DNA of 64,000 nucleotides, taken from positions 3,100,001-3,164,000 of the forward strand of contig NZ_CP040872.1 in assembly GCF_006337065.1 (NCBI RefSeq). The letters run 5' to 3'. Within the stretch, counting starts at the first letter, position 1; every line of letters starts with the position of its first letter. The translations under genes were made by a program, and so were the position numbers. This document shows, in pieces, positions 1 to 9,667 of this stretch. The notes under the pieces are model-generated. The model was not told the DNA's origin and did not search any database. It saw only the letters and a program-made list of their open reading frames with translations. This DNA is from Agromyces laixinhei. GTDB taxonomy: Bacteria; Actinomycetota; Actinomycetes; Actinomycetales; Microbacteriaceae.

Positions 1-428
1 GCCTGTTCGACCCATGCGGCCTGATCCTCGAAGGAGGTGAAGGGCACGGCGTGGGTCGACATTCCGGAGTCGCCGATGGCGTCCATCGCATAGACCGTGC
101 GACGGCCGATCCACTGCGTCAGGTTCTCGCCCCACATCGGCGCACCCGAACGGATGCCCGGCAGGAGCACGACCGGCGTCGCAGCCCCTCGCCCGGCGTC
201 GGCCGCTGCCCACTCGTAGACCCGCACAGTGCCGAACTCGGTGGCGACGTCGCGGGTGCCGGAAGGATCGGGAATGGTCGCCATCACCTCGTCGTAGGCG
301 CCGCGGTAGGACTCGAAGCCTGCCCGGCTCCGCCATTGCCCCACCTTCGGCCGGCGCGCTGCGGCGAGCCGGTCGATGAGGAGCAGCGACGCGCCCAGTG
401 CCGCGAGAGCGATGAGTGTTCTCCGCAT
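1..428 (-). CDS. Alpha/beta hydrolase, 5' part only (gene runs off window start)
   Basis: Reading from an ATG at 428, about 142 codons are open to the window edge. Residues 3-17 form a hydrophobic stretch suggesting a signal peptide or membrane anchor. Further on, the segments VVLLPGIRSGAP and VYAMDAIGDSGMS resemble the oxyanion-hole strand and following strand of alpha/beta hydrolases. The nucleophile elbow would lie outside the window, so catalytic competence cannot be judged. GGAG sits 8 nt before the ATG. The gene is divergent from the TetR gene at 522 and shares a short operator-bearing intergenic region with it, so that regulator probably controls it (inference). Confidence 0.7.
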   Translation of the reverse strand, partial: MRRTLIALAALGASLLLIDRLAAARRPKVGQWRSRAGFESYRGAYDEVMATIPDPSGTRDVATEFGTVRVYEWAAADAGRGAATPVVLLPGIRSGAPMWGENLTQWIGRRTVYAMDAIGDSGMSTHAVPFTSFEDQAAWVEQ

Positions 429-445
429 TGATCAACTCCAGAAAT

Positions 446-477
446 ACAATCGTATTGTCGAATGCCTCGAGTGTACA
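446..477 (-). promoter_or_regulatory. Promoter of the hydrolase gene with TetR-type inverted repeat
   Basis: On the minus strand a -35-like TGTACA (472-477) and a -10-like TACGAT (449-454) are separated by 17 bp. The inverted repeat ACAAT-CGT-ATTGT (446-458) covers the -10, and GTGTACAC (471-478) is a perfect 8-bp palindrome over the -35. A repressor bound here would block transcription toward the hydrolase. The adjacent TetR is the obvious candidate. Confidence 0.45.
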
Positions 478-509
478 CGACGCGCAATACAGGCGTGTTT
501 CACCGGGTC

Positions 510-515
510 TATGAT
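510..515 (+). promoter_or_regulatory. -10 hexamer for a leaderless TetR transcript
   Basis: TATGAT ends 6 nt before the GTG start at 522 and no Shine-Dalgarno sequence is present, the spacing expected when transcription starts at the start codon. No convincing -35 is visible. Confidence 0.4.
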
Positions 516-521
516 GGCGGG

Positions 522-1100
522 GTGAGCAGCACCGACCCAGACGAGCGCCGAATCGCGATCATCCGCGCGGTGTGGCAGACGATCGCCGAGAGCGGCATGG
601 GCGCGGTCTCCATGCGCACCGTGGCAGCGGCCTCGGGGGTCTCGGTGGGAGGGATCCAGTACTGGTTCCACAGCAGAGACGAACTCCTGCGCGACAGCCT
701 GCAAGTGATGCTGACGGAAGCGGCAACACGGCACACGGCGGCCTCCGGCGCGGCCGACGAACGCCAGGCGCTCTGGCACCTCATCAGTCAACCGATCCCT
801 CTGGCAGCCGGGGCACCTGCCGGGGTGTCCGTCTTCCACCACTACGTCGCGGCGGGAATCAACCATCCAGTCCTGGCCGAAATGCTGGCACGGGCGAAAG
901 ACGGCCAGGAGAGCGAGGTCGCTCGGCTGCTCGGCCGCATCACGCCCGGGTCGGGCGATCATCGTGAGGCGGCGCGGTCGTTGATCGCCCTCTCCGACGG
1001 GCTGACGATTCGCGTGCTGATCGGCGGGCTGACCGGCGCGGAGGCAGAACTGACTCTGCGCAACGAAGTGGATCGGCTCGCGCCGGAGACGAAGCGCTGA
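522..1100 (+). CDS. TetR family transcriptional regulator
   Basis: 192-residue protein with an N-terminal TetR helix-turn-helix (MRTVAAASGVSVGGIQYWF, about residues 28-46) and a helical ligand-binding domain after it. I prefer the GTG at 522 because it lies 6 nt after a TATGAT -10. The upstream ATG at 462 would put coding sequence over the palindromes that look like operators. It is divergent from the hydrolase gene that runs off the left edge. TetR proteins usually repress the divergent gene and themselves. The inducer cannot be predicted. The 3' end is followed after 11 bp by the convergent response-regulator gene. Confidence 0.85.
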   Translation: MSSTDPDERRIAIIRAVWQTIAESGMGAVSMRTVAAASGVSVGGIQYWFHSRDELLRDSLQVMLTEAATRHTAASGAADERQALWHLISQPIPLAAGAPAGVSVFHHYVAAGINHPVLAEMLARAKDGQESEVARLLGRITPGSGDHREAARSLIALSDGLTIRVLIGGLTGAEAELTLRNEVDRLAPETKR

Positions 1101-1111
1101 CCACGCCGGCG

Positions 1112-1735
1112 TCAGGACTTCAGATAGCCCCGGGAATACGCGGTCGCCACCGCAGCCGCCCGGTCGTTGACGCCGAGCTTCGCGTAGGCGTGCAGCAGAT
1201 GGGTCTTCACCGTAGCCTCGCTGATGAACAGCTGCTTCGCCGCCTCGCGATTCGTGCTGCCCTTGGCGATCAGGTCGAGCACCTCGAGCTCTCGTTGCGA
1301 GAGCGGCTCCTCGGCGGGCTGTCGCATCTGGCCGAGCAATCTGGTGGCGACGGCGGGCGAGAGCGTCGACATGCCCTGTGCTGCTGCTTCGACCGCACGG
1401 AACAACTCGTCTTTGGGGGCATCCTTGAGCAGGTAGCCGGTCGCTCCCGCCTCGATGGCAGGAAGCACGTCGCTGTCGGTGTCGTAGGTGGTGAGCACGA
1501 GCACTCGAGAGGAGATCCCGCGCTTCGCAAGCTCCCTGATGGCCGAGACCCCGTCGGTCCTCGGCATCCGCAGGTCCATGAGGATGACGTCGGGCCGCAA
1601 TTGTTCGGCCGAGCCGATCGCCTCGCCGCCGTCGCCGGCCTCGCCGACGACCTCGAAGCGCGGATCGGCGCTGAACATGCCGCGCAGGCCATCTCTGACG
1701 ACGGGGTGGTCGTCCACGAGCAACAGGGTGATCAT
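1112..1735 (-). CDS. NarL/LuxR-type response regulator
   Basis: 207 residues. A receiver domain with acidic pocket D8-D9, phospho-acceptor D54 (ILMDLRMP) and conserved Lys in LLKDAP is followed by a LuxR-type helix-turn-helix near the C-terminus (SQRELEVLDLIAKGSTNREA). It is the last gene of a four-gene minus-strand operon, ABC ATPase, permease, sensor kinase and this regulator. The kinase stop and this start overlap by 4 bp, suggesting translational coupling. It resembles DesR/LiaR-like partners of cell-envelope or drug-export systems, so it may regulate the exporter encoded beside it (inference). Confidence 0.9.
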   Translation of the reverse strand: MITLLLVDDHPVVRDGLRGMFSADPRFEVVGEAGDGGEAIGSAEQLRPDVILMDLRMPRTDGVSAIRELAKRGISSRVLVLTTYDTDSDVLPAIEAGATGYLLKDAPKDELFRAVEAAAQGMSTLSPAVATRLLGQMRQPAEEPLSQRELEVLDLIAKGSTNREAAKQLFISEATVKTHLLHAYAKLGVNDRAAAVATAYSRGYLKS

Positions 1736-3012
1736 GTCTCGCTCCTCACCGGGATGGCGGGCACCGATGCCGAGATCGCCGTGCCTTCGCCCTGCTCCGA
1801 CTCGATGGCAAGGCTGCCCGCCAAGCGCTGGACACGCTGACGCATACCGGCGAGCCCGAAGCCGCCGCTGACCGCCCCGGTTTCGCGCTTGGCATCAGGG
1901 TCGAACCCGACTCCGTCATCACGCACGTCGAGCGTCACGACGTCCGGCATGTACGAGAGCGTGAGCCGCACCTGTTCTGCGTCGGCATGCTTTGCCACAT
2001 TCGCGAGCGCCTCCTGGGCGGTGCGCAGCAGCGTCACCTCGACTTCGGCATGCATCGGGCGCGGGTCACCGGTCGTGGTGAGCACCGCATCGATGCGGTT
2101 CGCCTCCGACCACCGGCCTGCGACGTCGCTGATGGCGTCGGGCAACCTCGCATGCGCGAGCAGCTCCGGTTCGACCGCGTGCACGGTCCGGCGTGCCTCG
2201 GCGAGGCTCGTGCGCGCCATCTCCACCGCGGTCTCGACATGACGCTGCGCGGTCGACGTGCCGCCGAGCGTCTGCTCGGCCGCTTGCAGCTGCGTCAGCA
2301 CCCCGGCGAGGCTCTGCGCGAGGGTGTCGTGGATCTCACGCGCCATGCGCTGCCGTTCGTCGAGCACGCCGGCCTCGCGCGCCTGCTTCAGCAATTGCGC
2401 GTGCAGGCCGGCGTTCTCGGCCAGCGCGTCTTCGAGTCTCTGATTCGCCGCGTGCAACTCGACCATCGCGCGTCGCTGCTGTTGGTTGCGACGCTCGCTC
2501 AGGGCGGTGAAGTAGACGAACACGCCACCGATACCGCCGCCGATCAGGCTGAGCACGAGCCATGCCCAAACGAACTCCGCCTCATCGAACCGGTAGCCCC
2601 CGAGGTACGACCCCGCCATGATCATCGCCGTCGCCCCGACACCGAGATAGCGCCAGACGCCGCGCAGGTAGACGGCAGCGTGCAGATAGCCGACGAACGC
2701 GAAACTCCCGTACCAGGGAGCGAGCGAAATGAGCAACGCACTGATCGCCATCAGCACGACGAAGTGCGCGATCATCAGAGACTGTCGGGCACGCCATCGC
2801 TCCGGCGCGACGTACAGGAGAGCCAGCCATGTCGCCGCCGCGGCGACGACGACGAGCGTCGTCGCCCGGTCGACCTCTCCGCCGTCCAACGGCTGCATCA
2901 GCGTGATGCCAGTGATCAATACGAGCAGCACCACGGGGATCGCGCGGTACACCAGGCGCTCCCGGCGCTCCCAGCGGTCCGTCTCCTCACGGAGCTCCGC
3001 TTCGATGCTCAC
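1732..3012 (-). CDS. Membrane sensor histidine kinase (HisKA_3 type)
   Basis: 426 residues. About five or six membrane segments occupy residues 22-170, with no large extracytoplasmic domain, as in DesK-like kinases that sense the membrane itself. A coiled-coil linker (about 175-215) leads to the dimerisation motif DERQRMAREIHDTLAQ with phospho-acceptor H228. A C-terminal ATPase domain follows (N box TAQEALANVAKHA, G box DDGVGFDP). It pairs with the NarL-type regulator overlapping its 3' end and follows the ABC-2 permease gene by 4 bp, so signal reception and export are encoded together. Confidence 0.92.
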   Translation of the reverse strand: MSIEAELREETDRWERRERLVYRAIPVVLLVLITGITLMQPLDGGEVDRATTLVVVAAAATWLALLYVAPERWRARQSLMIAHFVVLMAISALLISLAPWYGSFAFVGYLHAAVYLRGVWRYLGVGATAMIMAGSYLGGYRFDEAEFVWAWLVLSLIGGGIGGVFVYFTALSERRNQQQRRAMVELHAANQRLEDALAENAGLHAQLLKQAREAGVLDERQRMAREIHDTLAQSLAGVLTQLQAAEQTLGGTSTAQRHVETAVEMARTSLAEARRTVHAVEPELLAHARLPDAISDVAGRWSEANRIDAVLTTTGDPRPMHAEVEVTLLRTAQEALANVAKHADAEQVRLTLSYMPDVVTLDVRDDGVGFDPDAKRETGAVSGGFGLAGMRQRVQRLAGSLAIESEQGEGTAISASVPAIPVRSET

Positions 3013-3016
3013 GTAT

Positions 3017-3757
3017 CTACTCCCAACGGAAGAACCTTGCCGCCAGTGCGCCTGCGACGATCGTCCACCCGAGCATCACGGCCAAGTGCAGCAACTGCGG
3101 CCAGTCGCCCGCAGCGGCATCCTGCAATGATGCCACGCCTGCACCCAGTGGGCTGAAGTCGCTGATCGTGAGCAGGACTGCGTTCATCTTCTCGCGTGGG
3201 ATCCAGAGGCCCGCGAAGAACAGCATCGGGAAGAACAGCACCATTCCGATGCCGCTGGCGCTCATCGAGCTCGGAGCCAACGCGGCCACGATGAGGCCGA
3301 CCGCGCCCGTTGCCGCAGTGGCGAGAACGAACGAGACGAGGTAGCCGAGTACGTTCTGTGGCACTGGCGCGGCGAAGGCCAGGCGGGCGATGGCGAGCAG
3401 TGCCACCATCAGCCCCACGGTCATCGCGGTGCACATCAGCAGCTGCGCCCCCAGCAACGTCGCGGGGGTGATGGGCGTCGTGCGCATCCGACGCAGCACG
3501 CCCTTCGCGCGATAGCCGGCAGTCAGCTGCGGCAGGATCGTGAGCGCGAACGTCGCGATGGCCAGCGCCACGGCGATGGGCACGTAGAGGTCGATCACGC
3601 GAAGTCCGCCGAGATCGGCAGATGGCTCGCGGAAGCTCGGGATGAGTCCGAGGGCGATCAGCAGAACCGGAGCAAGTCCAAGCCCGACCCCGACGTTCAT
3701 CGGGTCGCGGAAGAACAGCTTCGTCTCGGTGGTCGTGAGCTTGGTCAGTGCGGTCAT
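3017..3757 (-). CDS. ABC-2 type exporter permease
   Basis: 246 residues with about six membrane segments and the ABC-2 family layout. It begins shortly after the ATPase gene (13-bp gap) and ends 4 bp before the sensor kinase. A short N-terminal amphipathic segment (LTKLTTTETKLFFRDPMN) precedes the first membrane helix, as in DrrB/YhhJ-like half permeases. With the adjacent ATPase it should form a homodimeric exporter. The substrate is unknown. Lipids, antimicrobial peptides or drugs are typical when a DesKR-like pair accompanies the pump. Confidence 0.88.
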   Translation of the reverse strand: MTALTKLTTTETKLFFRDPMNVGVGLGLAPVLLIALGLIPSFREPSADLGGLRVIDLYVPIAVALAIATFALTILPQLTAGYRAKGVLRRMRTTPITPATLLGAQLLMCTAMTVGLMVALLAIARLAFAAPVPQNVLGYLVSFVLATAATGAVGLIVAALAPSSMSASGIGMVLFFPMLFFAGLWIPREKMNAVLLTISDFSPLGAGVASLQDAAAGDWPQLLHLAVMLGWTIVAGALAARFFRWE

Positions 3758-3770
3758 GGTCGGTATCTCC

Positions 3771-4691
<921 letters not shown>

Positions 4692-4752
4692 TCTTTCGGG
4701 AGACAGGCCGATGCGAATCGACCGGGCGGATGGGCCTCGAGGTGACCACGGC

Positions 4753-4790
4753 GGATGCCTCCATCAGCCGATCGGTTGATGGCGGCATCC
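4753..4790 (-). terminator. Hairpin downstream of the acyltransferase gene
   Basis: 14-bp arms with one mismatch (GGATGCCTCCATCA at 4753-4766 and TGATGGCGGCATCC at 4777-4790) around a 10-nt loop. It starts 6 bp after the acyltransferase stop. There is no T-run, which is usual for high-GC actinobacterial terminators. Confidence 0.6.
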
Positions 4791-4796
4791 GTTCGG

Positions 4797-6020
4797 TCAA
4801 CCCACGCGCTCCGACGCCTTGGCGGATGTCGGGCGTCGCGGCGCGAGCGCCCGCGGGTGACGATGGCCGTTCAGCCACTTGCCGATCCAGGTGCTTCGCA
4901 CGAACAGGTCGTAGCTGCCGAGCAGCAACACCGCCGTGACCGTGAACGTGATGGCGAGCTTGACGAGGATCGGCCAGTCCAGGTCGGCGAGCGCGAGCCC
5001 GACCGCGATCACGATGGGCAGGTGCAGCAGGTAGCTCCAATAGGACGCGTCTGCCAGGTACCGCATGAGCCGACTCTCGCGCTGCAGGAAGCGCACGCAC
5101 AGGCCGATCAGCGCGAAGGTCCAGGTCCACCCGGCGAGCGCCATGAGCGAGGCGTGCAGCAGCAGCGGGGTCTGCTCGGCCGGCAGCACCTGCACGGCGA
5201 CGGCGAGCACGACCGCTGCCGCGAGCTGCGCGGGCCATCCACGCGCGATCCGGTGCAGCGAACCCGCCTGCGCGTGCAGGAACCAGCCGACGAGGAAGGC
5301 ACCAAGGTACGCGGTCAGCGCCGTCACCGAGGGCAGGATCGTGTAGGGCTCGCGGATGCCGCCCACGGTCGTGCCCTGCATCAGCAGGCAGGCGAGATAT
5401 GGGATGGCTGCGAGCACGATGCCGCCGGGTGCCGCGAGCAGGCCGCCGATACGCGACGCGATGCGCCCGCTGCGCTCGCGGCCGAGCAGCCGCAGGGCGA
5501 TGGCGCGCAGCACCACCGTGATCAGGACGCACTCGACCAGCACCCACAGGAACCAGAGATGCGCAGGCGAGAACAACAGGAGAACCTCCGGTACACCGTC
5601 TGGCGTCGTCGCCGTCGCCGCCTCCGGCGCTTGCTCCGGTGCCTGGCCGCGCAGCGCAGCACCGATGCCGATGACGACGCCGATGGAAGCGACAGCGACG
5701 GGCCAGAACGCGATGGCGGGCAGCCCGATGCGCAGCAGCCGGTCTCTGACATAGGGGCCGGCCCGGCGCCGATGCAGCACCATGCGGCCGAAGAAGCCGG
5801 CGAGCGTCATGAACAGCACCATGCGGAACAGGTGGATCCAGTCGACGGTGATATGGGCGATCGGGCTCGAACGCGAGTCGGAGAATAGCCAGGGTATGCC
5901 CGGCAGGAAGGGCATCAGCGCGTGCAGCACGATGCCGAGGGCGAGCGCGGTCGCGCGCAGCGTGTCGAGTCCGTGGATGCGCGCGGTCGCCGTGCCGTGA
6001 GTGGGTGTGGAATAGGTCAT
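4797..6020 (-). CDS. Membrane acyltransferase (acyltransferase 3 family)
   Basis: 407 residues. The N-terminal segment RIHGLDTLRATALALGIVLHA carries the Arg and His typical of acyltransferase-3/OpgC-like proteins, followed by about ten hydrophobic helices. Such enzymes transfer acyl groups to extracellular or membrane glycans and lipids, and the acceptor cannot be told. The gene stands alone. A TAGCGT -10 (6027-6032) sits 6 nt upstream of the ATG, so the mRNA may be leaderless, although GGAGG also directly abuts the ATG. A strong hairpin follows the stop. Confidence 0.82.
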   Translation of the reverse strand: MTYSTPTHGTATARIHGLDTLRATALALGIVLHALMPFLPGIPWLFSDSRSSPIAHITVDWIHLFRMVLFMTLAGFFGRMVLHRRRAGPYVRDRLLRIGLPAIAFWPVAVASIGVVIGIGAALRGQAPEQAPEAATATTPDGVPEVLLLFSPAHLWFLWVLVECVLITVVLRAIALRLLGRERSGRIASRIGGLLAAPGGIVLAAIPYLACLLMQGTTVGGIREPYTILPSVTALTAYLGAFLVGWFLHAQAGSLHRIARGWPAQLAAAVVLAVAVQVLPAEQTPLLLHASLMALAGWTWTFALIGLCVRFLQRESRLMRYLADASYWSYLLHLPIVIAVGLALADLDWPILVKLAITFTVTAVLLLGSYDLFVRSTWIGKWLNGHRHPRALAPRRPTSAKASERVG

Positions 6021-6121
6021 CCTCCGACGCTAGGAATGCCGTGGGCGCGTGCGCATCGCGCAAGCGTGTGATCGTCACTCCACCGTTCAGTCGACCCATG
6101 GGTCATTCGGGCGGACGCGGC

Positions 6122-6200
6122 ACTCCGGCACTCCGGCACTTCGGCACTTCGGCACTCCGGCACTTCGGCACTTCGGCACTTCGGCACTCAGGCACTCAGG
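6122..6200. repeat. Ten tandem copies of an 8-bp unit
   Basis: Ten units of the form ACTYCGGC run from 6122, the last two reading ACTCAGG(C). Variants ACTCCGGC and ACTTCGGC are interspersed. Because 8 is not a multiple of 3, each three units shift through all frames. The open frame through the array reads as an eight-residue repeat (ALRHFGTS). The array ends exactly where homology to a multicopper oxidase begins, so it probably marks a deletion or rearrangement point. Confidence 0.9.
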
Positions 6201-7222
6201 ACGCGGTGCCGGTCGGCGGCCGCCACGTGTACCGATTCGAGGCGACGGATGCCGGCACGTACTGGTATCACTCGCACCAGGTGTCGCACGAGCAGGTGCT
6301 GCGCGGGCTGCTCGGTGCGATCGTGATCGAGCCGGCGACGGCCCCGCCTGACGCGGCCGACATCGATGTCACCGCCCTGCTTCACGTGTACGGCGGACAG
6401 CACACGCTGAACGGTGCCGTTGCCGACGAGCACGTCGACGCCTCGCCCGGCGCGACGGTGCGCGTGCGCGTGATCAACACCGATCAGGGCACGGCCGCCG
6501 TGTGGTCGGCGACCCCGTTCCGTGTCGTCGCGATCGACGGCCACGAGGTGAACGAGCCGCCGGACGTCGATGGCCGCCGAGTGCTCATCCCCGCCGGCGG
6601 GCGAGCGGATGTCTCGGTGCAGGCGCCTGCCGACGGCGATGCCGTGCGGCTCCGGGTCGGCGGCGCCCGCAGCGTCGTGATCGGCGAGCCCGGGGCATCC
6701 GCGCCGCCCGACCCTCGCCAGCCCTCGACGACGCTCGACCTGCTCGCCTATGGCACCCCGATGCCGCTCTCGTTCGATGCCTCGGATCCCGACCGCTCGT
6801 ACGACTACGTCATCGCCCGCCGTTTCGGCATCATCGACGGGCGGCCCGGGAACTTCTGGACGATCAACGCGCGCATGTTCCCCGATGTGCCGATGTTCGG
6901 CGTGACCGAAGGCGACGTCGTCGTGATGCACCTGCGAAACGACTCGGGCGACGTGCATCCGATGCACCTCCACGGCCACCATGTCGTCGTGCTCTCACGC
7001 GACGGGGTGGCGGCTTCGGGCAGCCCGTGGGTCGTCGACTCGCTCGACGTGCACCCCGGCGAGTCGTACGACATCGCGTTCGTCGCTGACAATCCCGGCA
7101 TCTGGAGCGACCACTGCCACACTCTGCCGCACGCGGTCGACGGGCTCGTCGCCCATGTCATGTACGACGGCGTCACGACGCCGTTCACGATCAACGGCGA
7201 CGCGGGCAGTCAGCCGGAGTGA
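6200..7222 (+). pseudogene. Multicopper oxidase lacking its N-terminal region
   Basis: From 6200 the translation matches a multicopper oxidase from the middle of the first cupredoxin domain onward. GTYWYHSH (type 3 copper), HPMHLHGHH (type 1/2/3) and DHCHTLPHAVDG (HCH...H type 1/3) are all present. The first copper motif (HWHG) and any N-terminal signal or membrane domain are absent; the 8-bp array stands in their place. An open frame continues upstream through the array to an ATG at 6005, but that N-terminus is low-complexity and arises from the repeats. Without the first His pair the trinuclear copper site cannot form, so I call a decayed gene. The C-terminal part has no internal stop, so truncation may be recent. 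Confidence 0.75.
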
Positions 7223-7249
7223 GGCGGGGTGCGAGAGTACGATGCCCGC

Positions 7250-8095
7250 ATGCGCATCGTCGTGGTCGGGGCCTCCGGTCGAATCGGCACCGGCGTGGTG
7301 GCCGCCCTTGCCGTTGCCGGTCATGAGGTCGTTGCCGCATCGCGACGCAGCGGCGTCGACGCGGTCACGGGCGACGGCCTCGCCGGGGCGCTCTCCGGCG
7401 CCGATGCGGTCATCGACGTGACCCGCCCGACCACGTACGTCGACGACGAGGTGCGCACGTTCTTCGAGTCGGTGACCGAGAATCTCATCACCGTGGAACT
7501 GGCCGAGGGTGTCGCCCACCACCTCGCACTGTCGGTGGTCGGCTGCGACCGCGTGCCCGAGAGCGGCTATCTGAGCGCGAAGGCCGCCCAGGAGCGGCTC
7601 ATCGCGGGGTCGGGAATGCCGTACACGATCGTTCGGGCGACGCAGTTCTTCGAGTTCGTGCCCCACATCACCGACACGCTCACGCACGACGGCGTCGCGC
7701 GGGTTCCTCCTGGCCTGCTGCAACCGATCGCCGCGATGGATGTCTCGGTCGCGATCGCCGCGACGGCCGTCGAACGCCCGCTCGGCGGCATCATCGAGGC
7801 GGCCGGGCCCGAACGACTCCCGATGGCCGAGTTCGTGCAGCGCGTGATCGACGCACGCGGAGACGAGGTCGAGGTCGTGACCGATCCGGGCGCCCGGTAC
7901 TTCGGCACCCGAGTGCTCGGTGACGAACTCGTGCCCGGCGAGGGAGCCCGGCTCGGCGAAGGAGCCCGGCTCGGCGAAGGGGCACGGTTCGGTGAAGGAG
8001 CCCGGCTCGGCGAAGGGGCACGGTTCGGCGAAGGGGCCCGGCTCGGCGCGACGACCTTCGAGGACTGGCTCGGTGCGCACGATCTGCGCGGGTGA
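7250..8095 (+). CDS. NmrA-like NAD(P)-binding protein with repeat-expanded C-terminal region
   Basis: 281 residues. The Rossmann motif GASGRIGTG is at residues 8-16 and the SDR-like GYLSAKAAQE follows, as in atypical short-chain dehydrogenase/NmrA/quinone-reductase-like proteins. Start: ATG 7250, preceded by TACGAT at 7238-7243 with a 6-nt gap and no Shine-Dalgarno sequence (leaderless). Residues 231-266 are six copies of EGAR(L/F)G encoded by a perfect-phase 18-bp repeat. Flanking residues PGEGAR and ATTFEDWL look like the usual family ending, so the repeat is an expansion of one native EGARLG. Substrate unknown. Confidence 0.85.
   Translation: MRIVVVGASGRIGTGVVAALAVAGHEVVAASRRSGVDAVTGDGLAGALSGADAVIDVTRPTTYVDDEVRTFFESVTENLITVELAEGVAHHLALSVVGCDRVPESGYLSAKAAQERLIAGSGMPYTIVRATQFFEFVPHITDTLTHDGVARVPPGLLQPIAAMDVSVAIAATAVERPLGGIIEAAGPERLPMAEFVQRVIDARGDEVEVVTDPGARYFGTRVLGDELVPGEGARLGEGARLGEGARFGEGARLGEGARFGEGARLGATTFEDWLGAHDLRG
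7940..8047 (+). repeat. Six in-frame 18-bp repeats in the NmrA-like gene
   Basis: Six consecutive 18-bp units (7940, 7958, 7976, 7994, 8012, 8030) encode EGARLG or EGARFG. The units differ at a few synonymous or Leu/Phe positions, with alternating types (L, L, F, L, F, L), which suggests duplication of a two-unit block. Confidence 0.93.
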
Positions 8096-8263
8096 TCGCG
8101 CTGACCGCACCTGATCGCTGTTGTTGACCGTGGCGGCAGCGGTGCGACGCCCTGACCCTGCCCGACCCCTCCTCCACAGGCCATCATCGGTCGAAGTTAT
8201 TCACAGACTGACCGGCGATTTTGCGGTGATTCGAATGTCGGTGGGTCGGGGCAGACTTGTGCC

Positions 8264-9667
8264 ATGACCGGAATCACCGAAGCGCTCGAAGACCTGCGGG
8301 TTTCGCTTCAGCGCGTGATGGGCTTCGGTGATCCCGCGGGCTGGTCAGACGATGAACTGCTCGCCGAGACCGCGGCGATCGAGGCGATGGGCCGGGTGGT
8401 CGACGCGCGACGCGTTGCCTGCGCCGGTGAGGTCGGCGAACGATCACGGGTCGAGCTGGGCGGTGAGCGGTTGTCGACCCGGCGCGGGTGCCGCTCTGCC
8501 GCCGAGCTGCTCGAGCGGGTGACGCAGGTCTCGGGCGCCGAGGCGCGGCGGCGCATCGCGCTCGGCATGGCCACCCGCGCCCGCTCCGGGCTGACCGGCG
8601 AGATGATGCCGGCACGATTCCCCGAGGTCGCTGCCGCCCTCGCCGAAGGCGAATTGGGAGCAGATGCCGCGGCCACGATCGTGCGAGAACTCGGTGCCAC
8701 TCGAAACGTCGCCGACCCCGCTGGCCTCCAGGCCGCCGAGCACGAGCTCGTCGGGGCGGCCGTCGGCTCGGGTGACTCCGTACCGGTGCGGTGCACGGCC
8801 GATGAGGTCCGGGTGCAAGCGCAGGTGTGGGCGCACTTCCTCGATCAAGACGGCCCCGAGCCCGACGATGAGCGGGCCATGCGTCGGCGTGCTTTCCGGT
8901 TCGGCCGGGCTCGCGACGGACTCATCCCGGTCACCGGAGAACTCCTGCCCGAAGTGGCGTCTGGGCTGCGGCGACTCTTCGACGCGCACCTCGCGCCGCA
9001 GTCGGGCGGCGGCTTCATGACCGCCGAAGAGCGCGCTGACCTCGACCGAAGCGGCGAGCAGCGAACCGCCGACCAACAGCGCCACGATGTGATCGCCGCG
9101 ATCATCGAGACCGCTGCCCGCTCGGGAGAGCACCCCACGATCGGCGGGTCGGCGCCCACGGTGCTCGTGAGCGTCCGCGCCGCCGACGTCGAGACCGGTC
9201 GAGGCGTCGCGCATGCCGACGGCGTCGAGATTCCGGTGTCGCTGCGAGCAGCCAGGCAACTCATGTGCACCGGCGGCACACAACAGGTCACGTTCGACGG
9301 TCACGGTCGAATCATCCGTCTGGGCTCGCCCGAACGCTGCTTCACCTCCCACCAGCGGCGTGCGATCACGCTTCGCGACGGTGGCTGCCTCATTCCGGGG
9401 TGCAGCGTGCCCGCATCGTGGTGCGAGATCCACCACGTCATCCCCGACGTCGACGGCGGCCCCACGCACCCCGACAACGGCGTGTTGCTCTGCTGGTTTC
9501 ATCACCGCACGATCGACACCTCGGGGTGGGGCATCCGCATGATCGCCGGAGCACCGCAGATTCGGCCTCCGGCGTGGCTCGACCCCGGCGGCCGATGGCG
9601 CGTCGCCACGAAATCACCGACGAGACTCGCCGATCTGCTCGAACAGCGGCGTCCCGGGGCGGCCTGA
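8264..9667 (+). CDS. DUF222 domain / HNH endonuclease protein
   Basis: 467 residues. A helical DUF222 region fills roughly residues 20-310. The C-terminal HNH motif (CLIPGCSVPASWCEIHH, then GGPTHPDNGVLLCWFHH) keeps the two zinc-type Cys and the catalytic His pairs. This family (the mycobacterial 13E12-repeat relatives) is multicopy across Actinobacteria, and its role is unproven. It is monocistronic. CAGACT (8252-8257) precedes the ATG by 6 nt and no Shine-Dalgarno sequence is seen, an arrangement shared with four other genes in this window. Confidence 0.9.
   Translation: MTGITEALEDLRVSLQRVMGFGDPAGWSDDELLAETAAIEAMGRVVDARRVACAGEVGERSRVELGGERLSTRRGCRSAAELLERVTQVSGAEARRRIALGMATRARSGLTGEMMPARFPEVAAALAEGELGADAAATIVRELGATRNVADPAGLQAAEHELVGAAVGSGDSVPVRCTADEVRVQAQVWAHFLDQDGPEPDDERAMRRRAFRFGRARDGLIPVTGELLPEVASGLRRLFDAHLAPQSGGGFMTAEERADLDRSGEQRTADQQRHDVIAAIIETAARSGEHPTIGGSAPTVLVSVRAADVETGRGVAHADGVEIPVSLRAARQLMCTGGTQQVTFDGHGRIIRLGSPERCFTSHQRRAITLRDGGCLIPGCSVPASWCEIHHVIPDVDGGPTHPDNGVLLCWFHHRTIDTSGWGIRMIAGAPQIRPPAWLDPGGRWRVATKSPTRLADLLEQRRPGAA

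Noticed and set aside
462..521. Upstream ATG (462) as TetR start
   Set aside because: It would place coding sequence across the palindromes and promoter; GTG 522 directly follows a TATGAT -10.
6122..6200. Repeat array as a possible CRISPR
   Set aside because: Units are 8 bp with no spacers and no cas genes are near.
8264..9667. HNH gene as a homing endonuclease or mobile element
   Set aside because: DUF222 architecture is the common chromosomal actinobacterial family; no intron, intein, target duplication or terminal repeats were seen.
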